DNA of 64,000 nt. It comes from Anaerococcus sp. mt242 (GTDB lineage Bacteria > Bacillota > Clostridia > Tissierellales > Peptoniphilaceae). The stretch is from NCBI RefSeq assembly GCF_016798225.1, contig NZ_JAEUYX010000004.1, forward strand, positions 1-64,000, given 5' to 3'. Under the pieces are notes generated by a model. It saw only the letters and a program-made list of their open reading frames with translations, ran no database searches and had not been told where the DNA came from. A program made the position numbers and the translations under genes. Below, piece after piece: positions 33,649 through 42,746 of this stretch. Numbering within the stretch: position 1 is the first letter of the stretch; each line of letters starts with the position of its first letter.

Positions 33649-35760
33649 TTATTCTCCTGTTTCTGGCACTAGGCCTAAAGTAAATTTAATTTCACTTGCA
33701 TTTATAAATTCTCTATGAGACATTTTTCTGTCCCTGTAAACTTTACCATTAACTTTCATTGTTTTGATAAATTTCTTTTGATGGTAATTTTCTTCAGTAG
33801 TTATTTTTAAAATATTTCTATTTGCAAGTTTTACATTTATTTCATCAAAAAATGGAATACCTATTATATATTCTTCTTTCCCTGGCGCAACTGGATATAT
33901 ACCGAGACTAGATAGTATAAACCAAGAACTAAGTGAGCCGTTGTCTTCATCGCCTGGATATCCCTTAAAATCATAGGAAAAATAATTTAGTAAAAGTTCC
34001 TTTACTAAAAGTTGTGTTTTATAAGGCTTATCTACATAATAATATAAATAAGGCAAATGAAATGAAGGTTGGTTTGATATTGCTATTTGACCAAAGTGTG
34101 CAACTTCTAATTCTTTCATTTCATGGATTACTTCTCCATACGATCCAACTTTGAAATCGGATGTCTCATTTGCTATTTCATCAAGTTTATCTTCAAAGGC
34201 CTTTTTTGATCCAAATAAACTGACAATACCTTCAATGTCATGGTAAGCATTAAAACTATTTTGAAAAGCAGCTCCTTCAGTATAAGGCGAACCCCAACTA
34301 AATTTATCAAACTCTTCAGTAAAATTACCATTTCTATCCTTGGCCCTAAACCATCCTATATCTTTATCAAAAAGATTTTGATAAGCTTTAGATTTTTTAT
34401 AGTAAGTATTTGCTAATTCATCTTTAGCTAAGATTTCAGCTACTTTTCCTATAGAAAAATCTGACAAGCTATTATCTAAAGTTTGGTTTACTGATTCGTG
34501 TAAATCAGCTGGTACATATCCTAATTCATCCATCAGATTTGCACCAAATCTGCCATACTTACTCTTATTATTTTCTGGTTTTGCGGACTTTATCATTGCT
34601 TCTAGCAGTATTTCTGACTTATCATTTCCTATTTTTTTTGATAAAAGATCAGCTATAGTATTATCAACTAAAGTTCCTGGCATCATTGATCTCTCATCTG
34701 GCGATAGCCATTTTGGTAAAAATCCGGTATCTATATAAGTATTTATAATTCCTTCTAAAAGATCTTCTAAAAATTTGGTGTCAATTAAACTAAGAAGAGG
34801 AAATAAAGTTTTTTGCCCATCCCAAAATCCTATATTTGTAAACAACTTTCCATTTTTTATTGTTTTATTAAAAGTATCATAGTGGATTTCTTTATCGTCT
34901 TTATCAATTTCAAAAAATCTCATAGGAAATAAGTACGCTCTATATAAGCAGTGGTAGAAAAATTTTCTTTGTTTTTCCTTGCTGTATGAATTGTATTTTT
35001 GGTATAAATCATCTTCTTTTCTTATATTTATTTCAAAATTATTAAAAACTTTTTCCCATTTTTTACTTGTAGATGAAACTAATTTTTCAAAATCTTTTTC
35101 TAATCGTTGATGATTTATAATAGCTTGGTCGATTGAAATAAATGAAGTGCTTATATATAAATTTGTATTTTTACTATCAGTTATTATTTTATAAGCAGAT
35201 TCCGTATTTTTTAAGTCAAAATCATTATCTAAGTCAATTACAATATACATTGTAAAATCTTCATCTTCGCTATCATAGCAATTTTTTACACTCCCTAAAA
35301 TTAGCTTATCTTTTTTTTCAAGAAAAAGACCATCTGCATATATTAAAAAATTCGCTTTTGTATTTGCCTTATAGCTAATAATTCCAGAATAAATATCATT
35401 AGTAATTTCTGCTATTGACCCATCTTCATATATTATTTTATTATAATTAGGCCTAAAAATAGAGCTAGTGGTATCATATTTAATATTTTTTTCTAAATCA
35501 AAAGGGAGTATTGTAAGATATGAATAATCCCCCATCCATGGGCTAGGTTGATGGGTTAATCTGAAACCTTTAAAGTTATCTTCATTTGGATTAAACCACC
35601 ATTCATTTTTATCAACATTACTTTGCACTGCAAAATAATTTGTTCCATGAGGCACACCTACTAATGGTAAGGTATTTCCATTAGAAAATTCTCTTTTAGA
35701 GTCCGTTCCAATCCTTGTATCAGTAAATCTAAAATCATTTAAAATTTCTTTTATAGACAT
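33649..35760 (-). CDS. GH92 alpha-mannosidase
   Basis: A 703-residue glycoside hydrolase of family 92. TLPLVGVPHGTN near the start, SPWMGDYSYLT, NIGFWDGQKTLFPLLSLID, and the calcium/catalytic region GYPGDEDNGSLSSWFILSSLGIYPVAPG are characteristic. The family removes terminal alpha-mannose, most often alpha-1,2-linked, from high-mannose N-glycans. There is no signal peptide, so it should act in the cytoplasm on imported glycan, as the pneumococcal homologue is thought to do. It lies between the GH1 gene and the mannokinase-type ROK gene. Confidence 0.93.
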   Translation of the reverse strand: MSIKEILNDFRFTDTRIGTDSKREFSNGNTLPLVGVPHGTNYFAVQSNVDKNEWWFNPNEDNFKGFRLTHQPSPWMGDYSYLTILPFDLEKNIKYDTTSSIFRPNYNKIIYEDGSIAEITNDIYSGIISYKANTKANFLIYADGLFLEKKDKLILGSVKNCYDSEDEDFTMYIVIDLDNDFDLKNTESAYKIITDSKNTNLYISTSFISIDQAIINHQRLEKDFEKLVSSTSKKWEKVFNNFEINIRKEDDLYQKYNSYSKEKQRKFFYHCLYRAYLFPMRFFEIDKDDKEIHYDTFNKTIKNGKLFTNIGFWDGQKTLFPLLSLIDTKFLEDLLEGIINTYIDTGFLPKWLSPDERSMMPGTLVDNTIADLLSKKIGNDKSEILLEAMIKSAKPENNKSKYGRFGANLMDELGYVPADLHESVNQTLDNSLSDFSIGKVAEILAKDELANTYYKKSKAYQNLFDKDIGWFRAKDRNGNFTEEFDKFSWGSPYTEGAAFQNSFNAYHDIEGIVSLFGSKKAFEDKLDEIANETSDFKVGSYGEVIHEMKELEVAHFGQIAISNQPSFHLPYLYYYVDKPYKTQLLVKELLLNYFSYDFKGYPGDEDNGSLSSWFILSSLGIYPVAPGKEEYIIGIPFFDEINVKLANRNILKITTEENYHQKKFIKTMKVNGKVYRDRKMSHREFINASEIKFTLGLVPETGE

Positions 35761-35775
35761 ATAATTTTTTCCTAT

Positions 35776-37158
35776 TTAAAGTTCAAAACCATTATTTTCA
35801 CTTAATTTCTTAAACCATTGACCTGACTTCTTTATTTTTCTTTGGCCAGTATTTAAATCTAATTCTACAAGACCATATCTATTTTTATAGGCATTTAGCC
35901 AGCTCCAGCAATCTATAAAAGTCCAAAGTTGATAACCCTTACAGTTTGCTCCCTCATTGATAGCCTTACTTAGCCAGTATAGGTGTTCTTTTATAAAATC
36001 AATCCTATAATCATCTTTTATCTGCCCATTTTCTCTAAATCTTTCTTCATTTTCAACACCCATACCATTTTCTGAAACTATCCACTCTATGTTTTTATAA
36101 TTGTCACGGATATTTATTGCAATATCATAAAGGGCTTTTGGATATATTTCCCAACCTCTATATGGATTCATACGTTTGCCTGGCATATCATAAGTTAAAT
36201 AATATTTGCTAGGCATAAAAAGTGCATCCTCTTTATATTGATAAGGATTTTCCCTCACTCTTAGGGGCTGATAATAGTTTACTCCTAGAAAATCAATAGT
36301 ATTTTCTTTTATAATTTCAAGCTCTTCTTGGCTATATTCCGGAGTGAGTTTTTCATTTTTTATTAAGTTAATAAGTTTTTCAGGATATTTTCCAAAGACT
36401 GAAGGATCTAGAAATGAGGATTTATTGATTAATTCTGCCATTTCTGCTGCTTTTAAATCACCATTATTGTTGCTTCTTGGATAAGCTGGTGTTAGATTTA
36501 AAATTATTCCAATTTTTTTATTAAAATCCATTTCTTTATAGTTTTTAATAGCTAAGGCTGAAGCAAGCTGAGTGTTAAATGCTGCTTGGACTGCTTTTTT
36601 AGGATCTACTTCTGCTGGATAGTGATAACCATAAAGATATTGGCATTCTACTTGGACTATCGGCTCATTAAAGGTAAACCAACCATCTACTAAATCATCA
36701 AAAAGTTCAAAGCATTTTCTAGCATAATCCTTATAAGCTTCTACGGTTTTTTTATTAGTCCAGCCACCTATATCCATAAGATACATTGGCAAGTCAAAGT
36801 GAAATAAGTTTATATAAAGAGTAATATTTTTTTTGCGAATCCTAGAAAAATAATCTCTATAAAAACTAACAGCTTTTTGATTTATCTTTCCATCTATATC
36901 TGGTATAAGCCTAGCCCAGTTTATAGATGTCCTATAAACATTTTGTCCAGTTTCTTCTAACAAGTCTACATCAGTTTTATAATTGTTATAAATATCTGTC
37001 GTTTTACTTGGCCCTACTTGCTTATAAAATTTATACGGATCTATTTTATACCAATAGTCCCATATATTCTCAGATTTATTGTCTATATTTCCTGCACCTT
37101 CTGACTGAGTGGCTGATGTAGCCGTTCCATATAAAAATCCTTTAGGAAATTTAATCAT
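35776..37158 (-). CDS. GH1 glycosidase, possibly a 6-phospho-beta-glycosidase
   Basis: A 460-residue family GH1 enzyme. Acid/base Glu165 lies in FTFNEP and nucleophile Glu363 in SENGMG. At the site where beta-glucosidases have Glu (NFEW), this protein has FIDCWSW, with Ser419, followed by Lys425 and Tyr428. Loss of that Glu to Ser is a mark of 6-phospho-beta-glycosidases. The neighbouring ROK kinase gene, ten bases upstream, could supply a phosphorylated disaccharide. In this locus it is the only candidate to cleave the Man-beta-1,4-GlcNAc core. Family is certain; substrate is inferred. Confidence 0.88.
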   Translation of the reverse strand: MIKFPKGFLYGTATSATQSEGAGNIDNKSENIWDYWYKIDPYKFYKQVGPSKTTDIYNNYKTDVDLLEETGQNVYRTSINWARLIPDIDGKINQKAVSFYRDYFSRIRKKNITLYINLFHFDLPMYLMDIGGWTNKKTVEAYKDYARKCFELFDDLVDGWFTFNEPIVQVECQYLYGYHYPAEVDPKKAVQAAFNTQLASALAIKNYKEMDFNKKIGIILNLTPAYPRSNNNGDLKAAEMAELINKSSFLDPSVFGKYPEKLINLIKNEKLTPEYSQEELEIIKENTIDFLGVNYYQPLRVRENPYQYKEDALFMPSKYYLTYDMPGKRMNPYRGWEIYPKALYDIAINIRDNYKNIEWIVSENGMGVENEERFRENGQIKDDYRIDFIKEHLYWLSKAINEGANCKGYQLWTFIDCWSWLNAYKNRYGLVELDLNTGQRKIKKSGQWFKKLSENNGFEL

Positions 37159-37168
37159 AATTCCTCCT

Positions 37169-38047
37169 TTACTTTAATAATCTTTTTTCTTCTATAGATT
37201 GTTTTAAATTTGCGTAGGCCCCGTATAAGTTATTATCATTAAAAAACGATACAGGGCTAATCTCTATATCTATAGATTTGAAAACCCCTGTGTTTAATTT
37301 GTTTTTAATCTCTCTTACAAATCTCTCATCACTAGAAATAGCCCCTCCTAAATAAATTATTTCTGGATTTACAGTATAAAAAATATTGTATATTCCCATG
37401 GCTAAGTAAGTAAACATCTGGTCTACTTCTGTAAAATAAGGTTCTTTTTTTTGCATGTATTTATCAAAAATTAAATACGTACTTTCATCTATACCATATT
37501 TTTTTATCATTTTTCGCCTGATATTTGGTAGAGTTGCTAGTTTAGAAAAATTATCAAAATTACCTTCTTCATTTTTTAAAAGCATATAGCCAAATTCTCC
37601 AGCTTCTAAGCTTTTACCTTTTATAATTTTGCCATTTTTTGTTATAGCTCCACCTATACCAGAGCCTATAATTAAAAAAGCTAGATAATTTTTATCAACT
37701 TTCCCATAAAAAATCTCCGCTAAGGCAGCACAATTTGCATCATTTTCAATGGCCACTGGGAGATTAAATTTATTTTTTATTTCCATGGCAAAATTATATT
37801 CTGTAATAAACTCAACTGCGGATTTTCCATAAATATTGCCTGTAGAAGAATCAACAGTTCCTGGAGAAGAAAATCCTATGCCATCAAGCTTGTGGTTTTT
37901 AGCAAAAGAATTAATTTTATCTTCAAAAAACTTTAAAAGATCATCCATATTTTTCTCCTGTTTTGAAGAAAATTTTTCAACTATTTTATCATTTTCTATC
38001 AAAGCATATTTATTGCTTGAACCACCTATATCAAATACTAAATACAA
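37169..38047 (-). CDS. ROK sugar kinase, beta-glucoside-kinase-like
   Basis: A 292-residue ROK protein with no DNA-binding domain, so a kinase rather than a regulator. The ATP motif FDIGGSSNKYALIEN, the sugar site VAIENDANCAALAE, IIGSGIGG and AGEFGYML are visible; the cysteine zinc site of the other ROK protein is absent. It starts with TTG. It is followed closely by the GH1 gene, the pairing seen for beta-glucoside kinase BglK, which phosphorylates disaccharides at the non-reducing O6. It is divergent from the RpiR regulator, 44 bases away. Substrate is unproven. Confidence 0.82.
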   Translation of the reverse strand: MYLVFDIGGSSNKYALIENDKIVEKFSSKQEKNMDDLLKFFEDKINSFAKNHKLDGIGFSSPGTVDSSTGNIYGKSAVEFITEYNFAMEIKNKFNLPVAIENDANCAALAEIFYGKVDKNYLAFLIIGSGIGGAITKNGKIIKGKSLEAGEFGYMLLKNEEGNFDNFSKLATLPNIRRKMIKKYGIDESTYLIFDKYMQKKEPYFTEVDQMFTYLAMGIYNIFYTVNPEIIYLGGAISSDERFVREIKNKLNTGVFKSIDIEISPVSFFNDNNLYGAYANLKQSIEEKRLLK

Positions 38048-38091
38048 TTTTTATCTCCTGTGTTATAATTTACTTGTAGAAAGGAGCTACA
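38048..38091. promoter_or_regulatory. Short divergent control region of the glycan locus
   Basis: Only 44 bases separate the divergent ROK kinase and RpiR regulator genes. It holds GGAG-type binding sites for both and a TATAAT on the plus strand (TGTTATAATTTAC) that could serve the regulator. Promoters for both directions must overlap each other or the coding regions. Confidence 0.5.
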
Positions 38092-38826
38092 ATGACTGTT
38101 AGTTCTTATGAATTTATCATGGATATCATAAGTTCCAATGATATTAGCCTTTCAAAATCTGAAGAAAGCATTTTAAATACCTTAAAAATAAATAACTACG
38201 ATATTACAAATTTTGATATAGCAGATTTTGCTAAAACTTTTTTTGTTTCAAATGCCACTGTAACTCGCTTTTCTCAAAAGCTTGGTTTTTCTGGATATCA
38301 AGAACTAAGATATGCCATTAGTGAAACAAAAGAAGTCTCTATATACAAAAGCCAAGATATATATCTAAATATGGTTAGTTCTTTTAAAGAATTGCCAGAA
38401 AGGACTATTAAGCTTATAAAAAGTTTAAATAATTTTCCAAAAATAGCTATAATTGGCATAGGTTCATCTGGGCTTTGCGCAAATGAATTTGTCTATAAGC
38501 TAAGAGAGCTTGATTTATTTACTTCAGATTATGCCAAAGAGCCTTATTCGATAAATCTTTTAACAAAAAATTTAAGCTATAATGACCTTTTGATTGCTAT
38601 CTCCTTAAGTGGGGAAAATCACACAATATTAGAAGGCGTAAATAACGCTATTGATAAAGGAGCCCCAGTTTTTTCCATAACTAGAAACTACGATTCCAGT
38701 TTAGGAAAAAAATCCGATTACATAATACGCACTCCTGCTTACCCTAATCATAGTTATGAAATATCAAAAATGGCACCTATTCTCATTACTATGGATATAA
38801 TTTGTGAGATTTATCAAAACAATTAG
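38092..38826 (+). CDS. RpiR-family regulator with SIS domain
   Basis: A 244-residue regulator. The N-terminal helix-turn-helix (residues 25-80) shows FDIADFAKTFFVSNATVTRFSQKLGFSGYQELRYAI. The C-terminal SIS sugar-phosphate domain (about 105-240) has IAIIGIGSSGLCANEFVYKL and LLIAISLSGENHTILEGV. It should sense a sugar phosphate and control the N-glycan genes around it. It is the only plus-strand gene of the locus, splitting it, and its stop overlaps the GH125 stop by four bases. AAGGAG precedes its ATG. Confidence 0.9.
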   Translation: MTVSSYEFIMDIISSNDISLSKSEESILNTLKINNYDITNFDIADFAKTFFVSNATVTRFSQKLGFSGYQELRYAISETKEVSIYKSQDIYLNMVSSFKELPERTIKLIKSLNNFPKIAIIGIGSSGLCANEFVYKLRELDLFTSDYAKEPYSINLLTKNLSYNDLLIAISLSGENHTILEGVNNAIDKGAPVFSITRNYDSSLGKKSDYIIRTPAYPNHSYEISKMAPILITMDIICEIYQNN

Positions 38827-40100
38827 TTTTTAATTATTTCTAATCCTAGATAATTTAAAATAGCCTCACAAAACATAGAATTTGACCAAGAAAACCAATC
38901 TCTTGTGTATTTATTAGGATCATCTTTGTCAAATCCTTCATGCATAAGATAGGTATTTGCATGTGTATTTTCAAAATATTTTAGTATTTTATTTTTCTCA
39001 CCTTCATTTGTACTTGTCATCATTTGTATACTTAAAGCTATATGCCAGATATAATCTTCTGGCGTATGGTCTGATCCTATTCCATCTGCTGCTCTTCCCA
39101 TAAAATAATTTTTATTTTTATTTGATAAAATGGCTTTTCTAGTATTTTTATAAAGAGAATTATCCCTATCTATATATTGCAAATATGGTAAAGATAATAA
39201 AGATGGTACATTTGCATCATCCATAAATAAATACTTTCCTAATCCATCTACTTCATAAGCAAATATTTCTCCAAAATCTGGATCATTTATTATTCCATAG
39301 TCTTTTATTCCTTGATTGATTTCTGTTGCAAGATTTCGCATTTTTTCTGCTAATTGCTTATCTTTTTTTGCATCAATAAGACAACTAGCTAATTTGTTTA
39401 AAGTAACCACTGCAAAAGCATTTGCAGGAATCAAGTATTGGTAAAGGCAGGAATCATCACTTGGTCTAAAACCTGTCCAGCTCATACCAGTATAAGCAAC
39501 TTCCGTTCCTCTTTTTCCAGTTCTTAAAGAATCTGTCTCTTTCCATGGATTTGGTCTTTCAAACTCGTAGCTAGATCTGCTATGGTCTTGTTCTAAGGCA
39601 ATTAAATCTACTATATTTTTTAATATTCTAATAAATTCATAATCAAAAATAGAATTATCCTTAGTTTTTTCATAGTAAAGGTAAGCAGTTTGCATTACAT
39701 AACATAAGGAATCAAGTTCGTATTTTCTCTCCCAAACCCAATCAGACTCAAAATCTGTTATATCTTCCTTGCTCCAAGAACGTCCATTAGCCTTTATATT
39801 AAAAGCATTGGCATAGTAGTCCTTGTCTACTAAAAAAATTTGCCTTTTTAATACTTTTTTTATTAAATCATCAGCCTCTTTACTATCTATATAAAAAAGT
39901 GGTCTGATTTGTCCGCTTGAATCTCTTAACCACATGGCATCAATATCGCCTGTGATTACAAAAGCATCATTTCTATCTGTAAGTTTTATAGTTGTGGTAA
40001 AGGTATTTTTTATAGCAATAGCAAATATTTTTTTTATTTCATCACTTAACTTATCAGAATTATTTACATATTCTATAAGGGGATTTACTATATTTTCCAT
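38823..40100 (-). CDS. GH125 exo-alpha-1,6-mannosidase
   Basis: A 425-residue glycoside hydrolase of family 125. The family signatures ITGDIDAMWLRDSSGQIRPL and GMSWTGFRPSDDSCLYQYLIPANAFAV are present, and the C-terminal half has DDANVPSLLSLPYL and GIGSDHTPEDYIWHIA. Known members remove alpha-1,6-linked mannose from N-glycan cores. There is no signal peptide. It follows GH38 after 15 bases and would continue the degradation of the mannose branches. Confidence 0.92.
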   Translation of the reverse strand: MENIVNPLIEYVNNSDKLSDEIKKIFAIAIKNTFTTTIKLTDRNDAFVITGDIDAMWLRDSSGQIRPLFYIDSKEADDLIKKVLKRQIFLVDKDYYANAFNIKANGRSWSKEDITDFESDWVWERKYELDSLCYVMQTAYLYYEKTKDNSIFDYEFIRILKNIVDLIALEQDHSRSSYEFERPNPWKETDSLRTGKRGTEVAYTGMSWTGFRPSDDSCLYQYLIPANAFAVVTLNKLASCLIDAKKDKQLAEKMRNLATEINQGIKDYGIINDPDFGEIFAYEVDGLGKYLFMDDANVPSLLSLPYLQYIDRDNSLYKNTRKAILSNKNKNYFMGRAADGIGSDHTPEDYIWHIALSIQMMTSTNEGEKNKILKYFENTHANTYLMHEGFDKDDPNKYTRDWFSWSNSMFCEAILNYLGLEIIKN

Positions 40101-40115
40101 ATATTAGCCTCCTAA

Positions 40116-42746
40116 TTATATATCTAACTTTATGGTTCTAATTTCAAAGGCATCTAGGGTATTTTTATCTACTGTTTTTTCTTCTTTTTTATCGCCCAAA
40201 ATACTATATATTACACCATCTGCATTTATATTTTTTTCTTTATCATCTGGATTATAAGCTCTAAAAATTGCTTCTTTCTTATCATTTCTGTAAAGGACTG
40301 AATATAGGTTTTCACCAAGATCTACATTTGGGATTATATTTTCTTTTTGATTTGCAATATTTTTACCTAGCTTAACATCAAAAAACGGCACTCTCTCAGT
40401 CAAGGCTCTTTGAATAGATGTATTCGCTTTTTCAGAAAATATATCTAAATATAAATCAAATTCCATTTCTGCCTTATCTCCTAAAAGTTGAGCTTCAGGT
40501 GTTGGAAAATATCCCCAATCTCCTAATTCACCAATAGATCTAAATAAGGTTAGATACAAGCCTTCATTTTTTACCTGCTCATATTCAGCTATACCTAAGC
40601 TAGAAATAGTAAATCCGTTGTCTTTTTCGTCTTTTACTTGAACATATCTATTTAAATTTTGAGAATAATCAGGATTTACCCATGTTTTTGGTGGATACAT
40701 ATCTCTTTTTACAGTTTCAAAAATAGATTCTGCATGAATAACTGAAGTATCTAAACTATGACCAAAAAGTATCCTCATCCTGTGGTCTTTAGCAATATTC
40801 TTTAGTTTTATATGGCAATCAATAGTTCTTTTTTTGTCATAAATCCTTATAGTTTTTTCAACTATCATATCAACATACTCTTCTGATCTGTTAGACTTTC
40901 TGTTAGTAATATCTACAAGAGTTATTTGTTCCTCTTTTAAGCTATCTGCCGCTGATTTTGGAATGGATATCTTCTCTTTTAACTTTATAGTAAATTTATC
41001 TGAACTTTTGTGAATATCTTTACTTATAAGTTTGCCACCTAAAATTCTTTTTTTATCATAAGACTGCCTATAAATATATTCGTTGCCTATGTCTCCACTA
41101 TCTTCTATCATAAAAATATTTTTGTATACGTTACCTGTACTTTTATTAGTAATATTTAAAGAAGCATTATCATTTATCCTAATCTCAAAATAATCATTTG
41201 AAATTACATCTTTTTTTACTTTTAAATCTTTAAATTTGCCTTCTCCTTTTACTAGCCTAAAGATTTTTTTCTCATAAGAATCTAGATCTGCTAAAAATGT
41301 TATATTTACCTGCCTTGCAAAATATGGTTTTCTAAATGAATCCTCTGGCAATTCATAGGAAAAATTAGTTCCCATATCTCTTATCTCGACTGCTATTTCA
41401 CATCCCTTTTGATCTATCAATTTTAGTTCTGGTAAGCTTACCGCCTTTAATTCATTGACAACTTTTCTAAAGTTTTCTCCAAAATATTCTTTTTTAAAAT
41501 CCAAATCAACACTAACTAGCCTACTTCTTTTATAAGGAAGGGTGTTTATTAGAGCAAAACTTATATCGTTAGAATCATTATAAGTATTATCTGCAATGAT
41601 TTCTCTTGCCTTATCATCCAAATAGTCTAAGGCCTCACTAGCATCCTTAAATCTTCTTTCGTTTCCATCATGCACTGAATCTATGGAGCATCCACATATG
41701 CTATCGTGAGGATGGTTTGATATTAATCTTTCATAGATATAATCAAAACTATCATTAGGATATAGTTCCTTATTTACAAAAATTGTATACAAAGGCTGGC
41801 TAATTTCTTCAAGTCTCATCTCTAAAGTTTTATTAGCTTTTTTCAAATAATACCTAGATGAGGAAGTGCCTTGTAAAGTATACCAGCCATCGGTAGCTTG
41901 AGAACGCAATTCTCCTTTGATTGTAGCAAGTTTATTTGGATCAACTTCTTTTTTTACAGCTTCATAATACTTATCTAAATTCGAGTGTATAAATTCATAG
42001 TCATCATATAGGCTATTTGCTTTTTCAATTATTTTTCCTATATTTTTTTGAACTGGTGAGTGGTCACAGCCATTCATTAAAAGAAGTTGGTTAGTGGATG
42101 CATATTTTTCCATATCTGCTATTTTTTGATCCATATATTTTTTGAGCCTAGCAGTTTCTATTGGTATATCTACTCCATTGCAATACCAATTTGCAAAAAG
42201 AATGCCTAAAACTTGCGAGCCATCTGGAGCTTGCCAAAATAATTCCGAATTTTTGGATGTAAAATCTTCTACAACTACATTGTTTAACCCAGTAGCTTTT
42301 ACTCCCCTGCCAAAATATGCAACATCTATATTAGCTTTATTAAGTATCTGAGCAGCTTGTCCAATATTTCCAAAAGTATCTGGGAAATATCCAATTTGTG
42401 CAGGCTTTCCTAATTTTTTAGACTTTTTAAGACCTAGTTGTAAATCTTTTATATTAGACTCAGCAGAAGTCAAAAATGCATCTTGTAAAATATACCAAGG
42501 GCCTATAATTATTTTTCCATCTTTTATTAGTCTATAGAGGATTTCCTTATTTTCTGGTTTTACTTTTAAATAATCTTCTATTGGTAAATATTGGCCATCA
42601 AATTGAAAGTACTTAAAGCTTTCATCTTCACAAGCCTCTATTACACCATCAACAAGATCTACTAATCTCATAGTATGATTTTCTAAAGGCATATACCATT
42701 CTCGATCCCAATGTGTATGGGATATTATATGAACTGTTTTTTTCAT
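40116..42746 (-). CDS. GH38 alpha-mannosidase
   Basis: An 876-residue family GH38 enzyme. The zinc-site start HIISHTHWDREWYMP, the nucleophile region IGYFPDTFGNIGQ, and SNHPHDSICGCSIDSVH are characteristic. Bacterial GH38 enzymes cleave alpha-1,3-mannose and related links in trimmed N-glycans. There is no signal peptide, indicating cytoplasmic action. It overlaps the GH84 gene by four bases and precedes GH125, so the three are one translational unit. Confidence 0.94.
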   Translation of the reverse strand: MKKTVHIISHTHWDREWYMPLENHTMRLVDLVDGVIEACEDESFKYFQFDGQYLPIEDYLKVKPENKEILYRLIKDGKIIIGPWYILQDAFLTSAESNIKDLQLGLKKSKKLGKPAQIGYFPDTFGNIGQAAQILNKANIDVAYFGRGVKATGLNNVVVEDFTSKNSELFWQAPDGSQVLGILFANWYCNGVDIPIETARLKKYMDQKIADMEKYASTNQLLLMNGCDHSPVQKNIGKIIEKANSLYDDYEFIHSNLDKYYEAVKKEVDPNKLATIKGELRSQATDGWYTLQGTSSSRYYLKKANKTLEMRLEEISQPLYTIFVNKELYPNDSFDYIYERLISNHPHDSICGCSIDSVHDGNERRFKDASEALDYLDDKAREIIADNTYNDSNDISFALINTLPYKRSRLVSVDLDFKKEYFGENFRKVVNELKAVSLPELKLIDQKGCEIAVEIRDMGTNFSYELPEDSFRKPYFARQVNITFLADLDSYEKKIFRLVKGEGKFKDLKVKKDVISNDYFEIRINDNASLNITNKSTGNVYKNIFMIEDSGDIGNEYIYRQSYDKKRILGGKLISKDIHKSSDKFTIKLKEKISIPKSAADSLKEEQITLVDITNRKSNRSEEYVDMIVEKTIRIYDKKRTIDCHIKLKNIAKDHRMRILFGHSLDTSVIHAESIFETVKRDMYPPKTWVNPDYSQNLNRYVQVKDEKDNGFTISSLGIAEYEQVKNEGLYLTLFRSIGELGDWGYFPTPEAQLLGDKAEMEFDLYLDIFSEKANTSIQRALTERVPFFDVKLGKNIANQKENIIPNVDLGENLYSVLYRNDKKEAIFRAYNPDDKEKNINADGVIYSILGDKKEEKTVDKNTLDAFEIRTIKLDI

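Noticed and set aside
37960-37985. Inverted repeat TTGAAGAAAATTTTTCAA as an operator
   Set aside because: It lies within the ROK kinase coding region and is explained by Lys/Glu/Phe/Ser codons; no other copy matches well.
38823-38826. Overlap of the rpiR and GH125 stops as a possible assembly artefact
   Set aside because: Both proteins end naturally at family-typical points, and the tail-to-tail overlap is only four bases.
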